Assembly: GCA_964606695.1 (NCBI GenBank)
Contig: CAZSHG010000020.1
Coordinates: 1-60,292 of the forward strand
Reading direction: 5' to 3'
DNA: 60,292 nucleotides
Source of the DNA: CAZSHG01 sp964606695 [NCBI: uncultured bacterium]
GTDB taxonomy: Bacteria; UBP14; UBA6098
The notes under the pieces were generated by a model. That model made no database searches and was not told where the DNA came from. It was given only the letters and a program-made list of their open reading frames with translations. Both the position numbers and the translations under genes were made by a program. Below are positions 14,454 to 22,607 of this stretch, piece after piece (within the stretch, counting starts at the first letter, position 1; each line of letters opens with the position of its first letter).

Positions 14454-17281
14454 TCGTTATAAATAAGCGCCACGGGTCGAATTACCCCGGCCCTTATCTG
14501 CGTTCGACCGGAAAGGCTTACGGTCTTACCGTTGGATTTCATGAGAAACCCGCTATAAATTTCCGCCATAGCATAATCGCCGAAGCCTTCCGTGATGATG
14601 ACCGGGAACGGTATTTTCTCGTCGCCGGTAACTGCGACTCCCATCTCTTTCCCGTGGAAATTCACCCAGTCGTAATTTGGAATCGACGGCGCGATAACGC
14701 CCGCCACGCCAATATCGGCGCATTTATAAAGGAATTTCTCGTTAATAGCAGACGTGCACGCGACGATTTTACCGCGAGCAGTCTCGCCGATTTCGGACGG
14801 CGCTTCTATCGTGAATAACTCTCCGCTGGATTCTCCCCCGAAACCGACGCTACCGAACAGCTTGACGGCATTCGTCTTTATCCTGACCTCGTAGCCGGGT
14901 TTAATACTGGAAATATAACCTTTGGCGAAGGCGAACAGGGGAGTGGGTTCGATATCGTATTGAATCGTTACTGTGCCGCGGGTTTTATCGATCTCCTTCA
15001 CCGTGCCGGTGGTGGGCGATTGGACGATAATTCCCTGTTTGACGTCGGAGGCGATAACCTGCCCCTTCTCCACGAAATCGCCGATATTGTATTTGAAATG
15101 CCCCGGGACGTATTTAGGCTTGATATCGAGTTCCTTAGCGATGTTAACCTTCCGTGGGCGACCGTCGTAATCCTGTATCTCGCGGAGAATTATAATCCCG
15201 GAATCCTCGATTTTAGTGATTTTGCCGCGAATGGGGGAACTCGTGTAGATTTTCGTCCCCAGTATCCCGTGGTGCGTCTGGAATATCCTCTGGCCGATTT
15301 TGACCGTATCATCCTCCGAAACCATTAAGCCCTCGATGATTTCCCCTGAGCTTAAACTCTTCTCGTAGCCGAGGATTCGATTCATGTCCAGAATATACAA
15401 CCTCGGCGGGCCGAAACGATTTTCCGCAACTACGTCCGTCGGGCGGACTTCATCGCCGACTTCCACCAGGATATCGCCCTCGTAGGGAAGCTTGCGGATA
15501 ATCTCGAACTCGCCGACCTCCGATTCCCTCGACGGCGGGGCAATTTTCGGGATCGCGCCGGTTTCACTCGAAAATCGAGTTAAATTCCCACCGATGAAAT
15601 AATTCCCGCGACCTCTGCAATCCAGAACGATAGGTCTTTCCGTCTTGAGCTCGGCGATAGAATCGTCCGCGCCGAATGTCAATCTCCTACCGCATGTGAA
15701 TTTGAAGTTGCCGCCCTCCTTTAAAATCCTCGTTTCCCCACCGGGTATTTCGATTTTTTCGCCGGTGTAAAGGTTTTCTACGGTTAGGGCGATTTTACCC
15801 TCTTTAATCTTTCCTATAGGCGCGACAATGTGGCCGAGAAAACGAAGACATTCTTTATAGAAAAGCTCGACCGCTTTTTCCGGCTCGACCGTGGAAAAAA
15901 CTCCCATGTGCGGCGATTTGAAATACTTGTCGATTGCGACCTCGGTGATCCCCGAGGGCAGAAAGGCCTCGGCGACGAGCGGGAGGGCGGTATCCGGCTC
16001 CATGTGGGATACTACCCCGCCCGCGGCGATAATCAAATCGATATCCGATAGCTGGAAGGACTCCTCTTTCTTGTGGAGATAAAGCACCTGTTCCCAACGG
16101 TTGGCGTTTTTGAGCCACTTCTTTCGCCTATCCAGGAATCCCACTTTAGCGACGCGGAAATTCATGTCGCGATGGAGTTCCCACGCGATGCGGATTCCCT
16201 CTACGGCGCAGGAATATTCCACGATACGCTCCTCGACGGAACCCGGCACGTGGATCGGGTTAAGGGTTTTATTTGCGATGTAATTCCGAACATCGTCGGT
16301 ATTCAGCCCCTCGATTCTCGACGCGATCCTTTCGATACCGGCGTCGGCGAGAATGTTCGACAGCGAATAACTCATGCCGATATTCGCAGATACCGTCCGG
16401 CTGTGGACGCCCTTAATCACTGTGAAAATATCCGTCGTAGCGCCGCCGATATCGACCATAGCGATATTCCTCTCTCTCTTCTCAGCGAACTTCGTCAATA
16501 TCCTCTCGACCCCCGCCGGGGTGGGTAAGATATCTCGGGCGACTATCGCCTTTAAATCGGAATAGCCCGGCGCTCTCTCCATTACATTATCCATAAAAAG
16601 CCTGTGAATCTCCTGTTTGGCCGGTTCGGTGTTCAGCGTGTCCATATCCGGGCGGACGTTATCCACCGTGTGGACTTCGAAATTTTCGGCCAAAAGATTT
16701 TCAACAAAACTTCGCGCCTCGATATTGCCGCAGAACACTAGCGGGATTTTTTCGCCCACCCGGAATTTCGGCGTGGGTTTAGCCAGACTCAGGATTTCCG
16801 CCAGTTCGACGATGGGCGCGATAGCCCCGCCATCAATGCCGCCGGCCATGAGGATCATGTCCGGGTGGAGTTCCTGCATGATTCGCATCTTGTTCACCGG
16901 GCTTATCCTGTCGTCCACGGTGAAGGTTTTAAGGACGACTCCGCCCGCGCCGTAAGCTGTCATCTCCGCGACCGTTCCGGTTTCCACCGAGGATAGACCG
17001 AACACGAGAATCTGCAACCCGCCGCCCGCAGAACTCGTAGTCAAATACGGCGTTCCTATTCGATTTCCATCGAGGCCGAGGCTTGTGCCGGTGCGCTTTT
17101 CGATCTCGCCTACGAGAGTTCGCAAACCCACGCGCACGTCCTCGTCCGGCTTTTCGACCGTCGTGGGCGTCTCGTATTGCTCGACGAACTCGAACCGCCC
17201 CGAAATTTCCCTGAGAAGCAATCCCTTGGTCGTCGTGCTACCGATATCCGTAATCAATGTCAGTTCGTCGTTACCGTCCAT
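14450..17281 (-). CDS. MutL/GlmL-type ASKHA protein with long C-terminal extension
   Basis: 943 residues. The first half is an ASKHA ATPase of the glutamate mutase MutL/GlmL family: TLITDIGSTTTKGLLL (phosphate 1), MVDIGGATTDIFTV (phosphate 2), AGGVVSHM (adenosine). Family members are usually about 450-600 residues and accompany B12-dependent aminomutases. Here the second half carries at least three sandwich-hybrid-like repeats (GDEVRPTDVVAENR, EDDTVKIGQRIF, GDFVEKGQVIASD then SPTTGTVKEID). GGAGG six nt upstream fixes the start at ATG 17281; an ATG at 17311 is weaker. No mutase subunit genes are adjacent; the divergent neighbour is a KamA-type aminomutase. It may be a chaperone or reactivase for a carbon-skeleton or amino mutase; this is inference. 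Confidence 0.8.
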   Translation of the reverse strand: MDGNDELTLITDIGSTTTKGLLLREISGRFEFVEQYETPTTVEKPDEDVRVGLRTLVGEIEKRTGTSLGLDGNRIGTPYLTTSSAGGGLQILVFGLSSVETGTVAEMTAYGAGGVVLKTFTVDDRISPVNKMRIMQELHPDMILMAGGIDGGAIAPIVELAEILSLAKPTPKFRVGEKIPLVFCGNIEARSFVENLLAENFEVHTVDNVRPDMDTLNTEPAKQEIHRLFMDNVMERAPGYSDLKAIVARDILPTPAGVERILTKFAEKRERNIAMVDIGGATTDIFTVIKGVHSRTVSANIGMSYSLSNILADAGIERIASRIEGLNTDDVRNYIANKTLNPIHVPGSVEERIVEYSCAVEGIRIAWELHRDMNFRVAKVGFLDRRKKWLKNANRWEQVLYLHKKEESFQLSDIDLIIAAGGVVSHMEPDTALPLVAEAFLPSGITEVAIDKYFKSPHMGVFSTVEPEKAVELFYKECLRFLGHIVAPIGKIKEGKIALTVENLYTGEKIEIPGGETRILKEGGNFKFTCGRRLTFGADDSIAELKTERPIVLDCRGRGNYFIGGNLTRFSSETGAIPKIAPPSRESEVGEFEIIRKLPYEGDILVEVGDEVRPTDVVAENRFGPPRLYILDMNRILGYEKSLSSGEIIEGLMVSEDDTVKIGQRIFQTHHGILGTKIYTSSPIRGKITKIEDSGIIILREIQDYDGRPRKVNIAKELDIKPKYVPGHFKYNIGDFVEKGQVIASDVKQGIIVQSPTTGTVKEIDKTRGTVTIQYDIEPTPLFAFAKGYISSIKPGYEVRIKTNAVKLFGSVGFGGESSGELFTIEAPSEIGETARGKIVACTSAINEKFLYKCADIGVAGVIAPSIPNYDWVNFHGKEMGVAVTGDEKIPFPVIITEGFGDYAMAEIYSGFLMKSNGKTVSLSGRTQIRAGVIRPVALIYND

Positions 17282-17642
17282 AATCGACCTCCATCGAACA
17301 AAATAGCGCATTTATCGTTCAATGCAAGACATGTATTAATCGGGCTATTTTCGCATATAATGGGTATAACGGCCTATTTTTCCGCGATGGAATCTCACTT
17401 ATGGCGGGGGAGAGTTACTTCTGGCGGATGGAATCTCACTTCCGGAACCCGGAAAGTAAATTTTCTCAGGCGGACGAACCGGCCCGGGATATATCGAAAA
17501 AAATGTCAATAAATGCATGGCACGCGGTAGATTATAGATATAATAAGAAATGATATTGCGCTTTCGTTAATCAGTCATATATTGATTAGATGAATAATGA
17601 CTAAATGTCAATAATATTTATTGACGAAACGAAAGGTAAACA
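17282..17642. promoter_or_regulatory. Divergent intergenic region, mutL-like / kamA-like
   Basis: 361 nt without a gene. It holds a 15-nt direct repeat GATGGAATCTCACTT at 17386-17400 and 17427-17441, and next to kamA several dyads: TAATCA/TGATTA around 17570-17590 and the perfect one at 17607-17625. No -10/-35 pair stands out for either gene. Confidence 0.5.
17607..17625. promoter_or_regulatory. Perfect dyad, possible operator, just upstream of the kamA-type gene
   Basis: GTCAATAA-TAT-TTATTGAC, 8-bp arms with a 3-nt centre, ending 17 nt before the start codon. Its size and symmetry suit a dimeric repressor. It does not match the standard CRP or FNR half-site order. Confidence 0.45.
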
Positions 17643-18881
17643 TTGAGTAACGACAGGCAACAGAAATTCGAAGCCGCAAGGAAAAAAGCCGCCGAACTAA
17701 AGGAATACGCACAGGATTATATCCGCGCTCGGCGAGAAATACCCACAGGCAGAAAGATGCGCGATGAACTCGCACACCGTAAAAAGCACATAATGGATGT
17801 TCTCGACGCATCCGAGGAGAATTGGGCGGATTGGAAATGGCAGATGCGTAACCGTATCCGCACCGCCGAAACGCTGGATAAGATCCTCGACCTAAACGAC
17901 GATGTCCGGCGCGATATCGAGGCGGTCGGAGAGAAATATCGTTGGGCTTTTTCACCATACTACGCCACTCTGATGGATCCCGACGATCCGCAATGCGCCA
18001 TGCGGATTCAGATGGTGCCGCAAATTGAGGAGATGAAAGAGGTGGGCGTTCCCGACTTTTCCGGCGAGGAATACACCTCCCCGGTAAACGCTTTGACACG
18101 GTGGTATCCCGACCGCGTGATAATTCGTTCGACCAATATCTGCTCGTCATTTTGCAGGCATTGCCTTCGACGCCGTCATATAGGCGTTTCCGACGCGCCC
18201 ACGCCTCAGGAGGACATCGAAGAAGCCCTCGATTACATTCGAGAAAATCCGGAAATCCGCGACGTGCTTTACACCGGTGGCGATCCTCTCACCTTCGACG
18301 ACGAATATGTCGACTGGCTACTCACGCAACTCGACAACATCGGCCATGTGGAAATCAAACGCATCGGCACCAGGATGCCTTTCACAGTGCCGCAGAGAAT
18401 CACGCCCGAGTTATGCGATATGCTCAAGAAGCATCATCCGTTATACATAAACGTGCAGGTAAATCACCCGATGGAGATCACGGACGAAAGCGCGGTGGCC
18501 TGCGACCTACTAACTCGCGCGGGAATTTCACTCGGCAATCAAACAGTCCTGCTCAAAGGAATAAACGACGACCCGGACACCATGAAACTGCTCAACCACG
18601 AGCTTCTCAAAATACGCGTCCGACCATATTACATATACCATTGTCAGGGTACGATTGGAATCGAACATCTGCGCACGCCGGTCGAGACCGGAATCGAGAT
18701 ACTCGAGAACCTTCGCGGATACACATCCGGCATGGCTGTTCCCGATTACATAATTACGCCCGCCGGTTTGGGCAAGACGCCTCTCGCACCGGAATATCAG
18801 ATTTCATCGGGCGACGGATTCCTGATACTCCGCAACTGGGAGGGCAAAACCTACCGCTACGACAACCCGGGTAACGATTGA
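17643..18881 (+). CDS. KamA-family radical-SAM, PLP-dependent aminomutase with altered substrate site
   Basis: 412 residues. Cys167, Cys171 and Cys174 (ICSSFCRHC) bind the [4Fe-4S]-SAM cluster; RRR follows, matching the carboxylate-binding Arg of lysine 2,3-aminomutase; Lys378 in GLGKTP is the PLP lysine. The two Asp that hold the lysine side-chain amine in the clostridial enzyme (Asp293, Asp330) align with Gln335 (YHCQGTIG) and Thr372 (IITPAGLGKTP, one residue shorter). The known glutamate 2,3-aminomutase exchange (Lys, Asn) is not seen either. The substrate may be an amino acid other than lysine, to be moved from alpha to beta. Translation starts at TTG (AAAGG 7 nt upstream); no in-frame ATG precedes it. 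Confidence 0.85.
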   Translation: MSNDRQQKFEAARKKAAELKEYAQDYIRARREIPTGRKMRDELAHRKKHIMDVLDASEENWADWKWQMRNRIRTAETLDKILDLNDDVRRDIEAVGEKYRWAFSPYYATLMDPDDPQCAMRIQMVPQIEEMKEVGVPDFSGEEYTSPVNALTRWYPDRVIIRSTNICSSFCRHCLRRRHIGVSDAPTPQEDIEEALDYIRENPEIRDVLYTGGDPLTFDDEYVDWLLTQLDNIGHVEIKRIGTRMPFTVPQRITPELCDMLKKHHPLYINVQVNHPMEITDESAVACDLLTRAGISLGNQTVLLKGINDDPDTMKLLNHELLKIRVRPYYIYHCQGTIGIEHLRTPVETGIEILENLRGYTSGMAVPDYIITPAGLGKTPLAPEYQISSGDGFLILRNWEGKTYRYDNPGND

Positions 18882-18964
18882 ATATTTGGCGAATCGAATA
18901 ACCGCTTAATTCCGTATTCATTTCGATGTTTGAACCCGCCCGGGGGGAGACCTACACCCTTTCC

Positions 18965-19060
18965 CTGTCATTTCGAGTGAGGGCGGAGCCCGTTGAAAAT
19001 GTCAAAGCTCAAATGCCAAATTACAAATGAATTACGAATGAATGACGAAAACTATGAACG
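18965..19060. repeat. Dispersed intergenic repeat remnants
   Basis: CTGTCATTTCGA (18965-18976) is identical to the reverse complement of 14-25. It is followed by a track of AAATGNCAAA-like units (about 18998-19040) that translate as MSKLKCQITNE, similar to the MTN/KCQ track near 47562. Such tracks are familiar as non-coding intergenic filler in environmental bacterial genomes. Confidence 0.5.
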
Positions 19061-19077
19061 GCGAATCGACGGGAGGT

Positions 19078-19620
19078 TTATTCCTCCAGATTTTCTATTA
19101 GCATTCGCAGATTGTTGTTCTCATCCCGCAGGCGACTGACTTCGTCCTGCAGTTCCTGAATACGTTCGGCGGTATCGTTCTCGGTTCTGTCGCTGGTTTC
19201 GGCCTGTTTTTTGGCGATACCGAGTTGTTCGCGTGCATTTTCGAGTTCATTTTTAAGCCGTTTCCAATCCTCCAGAAGTTTTAGCCATGTCTGCGCGTCG
19301 AATTTCCATTCGCTATCCTCGTAATCCTCTACAATGATTCTGAAGAACTTTTCTGAAGAGGCATAATCTTTTTGAATTATGTAAATATATCCTAATTTGA
19401 AGAGTGCGTTATCCGCAATATCACATTCGGGGTAATTGTTGTAAATCTTTTCAAACCTGTATTTTGCCTCCTCATATCTTCTTTTTCTCAGATCGTTCTG
19501 AGCAGATTCGTAATACTCCTGCGCGGTGTTTGGGGGAGGCATTGTATTAGCGCATCCGTAGAAAAAGATTCCAAGCATCATGATCGTTGAGATTTTAATG
19601 AAGAATTTCCGTGCCGCCAT
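19078..19620 (-). CDS. TPR lipoprotein with C-terminal coiled coil
   Basis: 180 residues. A signal peptide with RKFFIK n-region and hydrophobic core ends in FFYGC, a loose lipobox, so Cys23 is probably lipidated. Residues 33-110 form tetratricopeptide-like helices (EYYESAQNDLRKRRYEEAKYRF and the next pair), similar to the BamD/YbgF class. Residues about 118-180 are a Glu-rich coiled coil ending in VSRLRDENNNLRML. Its ATG lies 26 nt inside the preceding response-regulator gene in another frame, so it belongs to the kinase-regulator operon. The partner is unknown. Confidence 0.8.
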   Translation of the reverse strand: MAARKFFIKISTIMMLGIFFYGCANTMPPPNTAQEYYESAQNDLRKRRYEEAKYRFEKIYNNYPECDIADNALFKLGYIYIIQKDYASSEKFFRIIVEDYEDSEWKFDAQTWLKLLEDWKRLKNELENAREQLGIAKKQAETSDRTENDTAERIQELQDEVSRLRDENNNLRMLIENLEE

Positions 19621-20524
19621 ACCTGTTTCCTCCGAGATTCTTTAGTTTCTTTTTGATTTTCCCCGCCGCCTCCGCGATCATTTCGCTTGAATGGAAGCCT
19701 ATTCCGGGGACAAGTGCAATCGACACGGCGAAGAATGGGAATCGCTTCAGGTTGCCGTCCCTATCCATCCCACGGATACATCCGGCTTTTCGATGTTCCG
19801 CAGTGTAGTATTCCGGGGCGACTTCTTGGACTTTTCGCACGATTCTATCCGCAATCGGTTCGGCGACATCGTTCTCGCAGACGAATACGTAATCGTCGCC
19901 TCCGATATGTCCGAGGAATATTTCCTGTCGTTGTCCGACGGCTTCGCGCATTATTTGAGCGATTAGCAGGATCACTTTATCGCCGTTCTGGAAACCGTAA
20001 ACGTCGTTATACGCCTTGAAATTGTCGATATCGATATAGGCGACGACGAATGGTTCGTTGTCCGCGATCCGCTTCTCGATTTCATCCTGTATCGCGCGGT
20101 TGCCTGGTAGGTGTGTCAGCGGATTGACGGAAATCTGGTTGCGAGTCCGCCGCAGTATGGAACGAATTCTCGCGGCGATTTCCCTGTGGTCGATTTCATC
20201 TTTTACGAGATAATCGTCGGCACCGGCGCCTTCGAGTCCCTCGATTTTGTAATCCGTGTCGTCCATGCATGTGAGCATTATCACCGGAATTTGCGAGGTC
20301 TCGAAATTCGTTTTCAGTCGTCTGCAGACCTCGAATCCGTCGATGCCCGGCATATTGACATCGAGTAAGATCAAATCGGGGTGTTTCTCTAACGCCAGCT
20401 GAAGGCCGTCGTAGGGATCGTCCGCTGTAAGCACCTCGAAATCCTCGTGTTCGAGGCGTATTTTCAGCATTAGGAGGTTACCGACCTCGTCGTCTATAAT
20501 GAGTATTTTTTCGTTTCCCGCCAT
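19595..20524 (-). CDS. Response regulator with REC and GGDEF-type output domain
   Basis: 309 residues. REC domain 5-125: IDDE acidic pocket, phospho-acceptor Asp55 in LILLDVNMPG, Thr in IPVIMLTC, Lys in DDYLVKDE. The GGDEF-type domain 130-300 begins NPLTHLPGNRAI, has YIDIDNFKAYND, and reads GHIGGDDYVF at the active site. GGDDY is a variant of GG(D/E)EF; cyclase activity may be reduced or lost. The ATG follows the kinase stop directly (TAAATG), so it is the cognate regulator. Either c-di-GMP synthesis or a protein-interaction output is possible. Confidence 0.9.
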   Translation of the reverse strand: MAGNEKILIIDDEVGNLLMLKIRLEHEDFEVLTADDPYDGLQLALEKHPDLILLDVNMPGIDGFEVCRRLKTNFETSQIPVIMLTCMDDTDYKIEGLEGAGADDYLVKDEIDHREIAARIRSILRRTRNQISVNPLTHLPGNRAIQDEIEKRIADNEPFVVAYIDIDNFKAYNDVYGFQNGDKVILLIAQIMREAVGQRQEIFLGHIGGDDYVFVCENDVAEPIADRIVRKVQEVAPEYYTAEHRKAGCIRGMDRDGNLKRFPFFAVSIALVPGIGFHSSEMIAEAAGKIKKKLKNLGGNRYGGTEILH

Positions 20525-22345
20525 TTATTTTGGCCTTTCTAAGGGCAGTTTGAATGCAAAAACCGTGCCCACCTTCGGCAAACTCTCGACCCAGATTTTT
20601 CCGGCGTGTGCCTCGACGATTTGTTTTACTATTGTCAATCCGAGTCCGGTGCCTTTCACACCCTTTACCTTCTGTCCGGCCTGATAGAATTCGTCGAAGA
20701 CGTGTTCGAGATGATCCTGCGGGATTCCAACGCCTGTATCTATTATTCGGAAAAGGACGTTGTTGTTTTCGGGATAAGCCTCGATAATTATCTTTCCTCC
20801 GGCTTGAGTGTATTTTATTGCGTTGCTGACAAGATTATCGAAAACACGTTCGATCTGTTTTCTGTCAAGATAGATTGTTTTGTTTTCGATATCGAGCTTA
20901 ATACCCAATTCGATTCCTTTTTCTATAAGCACCTGGGCGTGTTGTTCGAGGATGTCGAGAATAAATGGTTTCAGATCTGTTTCGGTGATGTCCAGTTTGA
21001 ACGCGCCCGCTTTCATTTTCTGCAGGTCGAGTATGTCGTGTATGAGTCGTGAGAGTTTATCGACGTCCTTGGACATCATATCCAGCAGTTCGCTCTGTCC
21101 GTCGGTGACCGGACCGAGAAGTTCGTCCTGAAGATTTGCGATATTGCCTCGCACCCTGCCTATCGGACTTTTTAAATCGTGTGTGATACTCGCCAGGAAG
21201 CGGCTCTTCATAACATCCAATTCTCCGAGTTCCCTTAGCATCGTGTTGAAATCTTCCGTCAGGTCGCCGATCTCATCGTTTGTCGAGGGAGTTATTCGCT
21301 TTTCCCATTCTCCCTTTGCCGCCGAATGAGTTGCGCTACGAAGTTCAGCTATCGGAGATGCAATTTTCCGTGATACTATGATAGCGATTAAGATACCGAG
21401 ACCGAACAGCCCAAGCCCTCCCCAGATTCCTATCGTTCGAGTTACCGCCACCGCTAATTGCGATTTACGGAAGGTCTGGGAAACCCCTGCAACTTCCGAT
21501 GATAATATTTCATCTAATGGCGAGGATATCATATCGGAGGCTTTGTTCCAGGTCGAAGAATCGATTTTGCCTGTGCGAATTTCTCTGCTGAAAACGGCGG
21601 ATAACGTATCGATATATTGTTTTAGAACTTCGCCTGTTGTGTCGTGCGCACTTAGGAGAATATCGAGTGAATCGGCTTCCACTCTAAGTGAATCGTTTTC
21701 CAGCTTGAAAAGATGCCGGTAATAGGGACGCAAAACGGCGTTCTCCATCGAGGATTTTATCGAACCGAAATCGGATGGCAGTATCCGAAGACCGTAGCGT
21801 TTATCCGACTTTTCGATTTCATCTCGTATTTGACCTGCGAGTGTTATGAATGAATCCGACCGAATAATGCTATATGCGCTCTCGAACGAATCGCAATCGA
21901 CATAGTGTAAAGCAATCTTACTTTTATCGATGAAATTGTCTGATAGGTCGTTCAGTTTATCGATAGGGCCGAGGTTTCTTCCGTATCGAGTCGTCAGTCG
22001 TTTGGTTTCGTCGTTCAGGTTATTTTCGAAATTTTCCAGTTTACCTTCTGCTTCCGAAACCGAGACGTCGGTTTTCATCGCCTGATATACGCCGCGATAG
22101 CGTTTCTGGAGGATTAGTTTCTTCCTCATATCCTGCGCCAGCACAATGCGATACATACCGTTGCTGGTCGATTTAATAATCCTGTTTAGCCGCGATAATT
22201 GATAGAGGAAGACGATGTTGCCTATTAAAACTACTGCAAGCAGTGCTACAAATCCCAGGAATATCTTCATTACGATGGGGATACGCCTGCGTTCCGTCGT
22301 CGGCGGAGTTTCGGAAAGCGGTTTATGTCTCTTGAAAACCGACAT
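20525..22345 (-). CDS. Membrane sensor histidine kinase
   Basis: 606 residues. Basic N-terminus, membrane helix at about 25-48, a mostly helical periplasmic sensor of about 260 residues (LSRLNRII, repeated Ser/Asp-rich helices, like four-helix-bundle sensors), second membrane helix at about 310-330, HAMP, then HisKA with His389 in SITHDLKSPIG and an HATPase domain with NLVSNAIKYT (N box), DTGVGIP (G1) and GTGLGLTIVK (G2). It is first in an operon with its REC-GGDEF regulator and a TPR lipoprotein. The signal is unknown. Confidence 0.92.
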   Translation of the reverse strand: MSVFKRHKPLSETPPTTERRRIPIVMKIFLGFVALLAVVLIGNIVFLYQLSRLNRIIKSTSNGMYRIVLAQDMRKKLILQKRYRGVYQAMKTDVSVSEAEGKLENFENNLNDETKRLTTRYGRNLGPIDKLNDLSDNFIDKSKIALHYVDCDSFESAYSIIRSDSFITLAGQIRDEIEKSDKRYGLRILPSDFGSIKSSMENAVLRPYYRHLFKLENDSLRVEADSLDILLSAHDTTGEVLKQYIDTLSAVFSREIRTGKIDSSTWNKASDMISSPLDEILSSEVAGVSQTFRKSQLAVAVTRTIGIWGGLGLFGLGILIAIIVSRKIASPIAELRSATHSAAKGEWEKRITPSTNDEIGDLTEDFNTMLRELGELDVMKSRFLASITHDLKSPIGRVRGNIANLQDELLGPVTDGQSELLDMMSKDVDKLSRLIHDILDLQKMKAGAFKLDITETDLKPFILDILEQHAQVLIEKGIELGIKLDIENKTIYLDRKQIERVFDNLVSNAIKYTQAGGKIIIEAYPENNNVLFRIIDTGVGIPQDHLEHVFDEFYQAGQKVKGVKGTGLGLTIVKQIVEAHAGKIWVESLPKVGTVFAFKLPLERPK

Positions 22346-22573
22346 AGATTAGAATATAAACGCGAATACAGACAAGTCAACCCGCAAAAATGAGAATATC
22401 GATACGATTTTTATCTCCGGAATCATAATTTTGAACGACTCAATTTTCAATAGAGTTGATAAATACATTTAATTGTATTATAAAGTATTATACTAATTAC
22501 TTAAAGTAATATATAAACTAATCCGCCCGATAAATCTGTTGTATAGATAAAAAACTTCACCGTTAATTATTAT

Positions 22574-22601
22574 TTGACTTATTCGACCCCGAGAGTATTT
22601 T
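22574..22601 (+). promoter_or_regulatory. Promoter placed directly before the nadB start codon
   Basis: TTGACT (22574-22579), 16-nt spacer, TATTTT (22596-22601). The nadB ATG begins at 22608, about where transcription would start, so the mRNA would have little or no leader; no ribosome-binding sequence is visible. Confidence 0.5.
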
Positions 22602-22607
22602 ATACCT

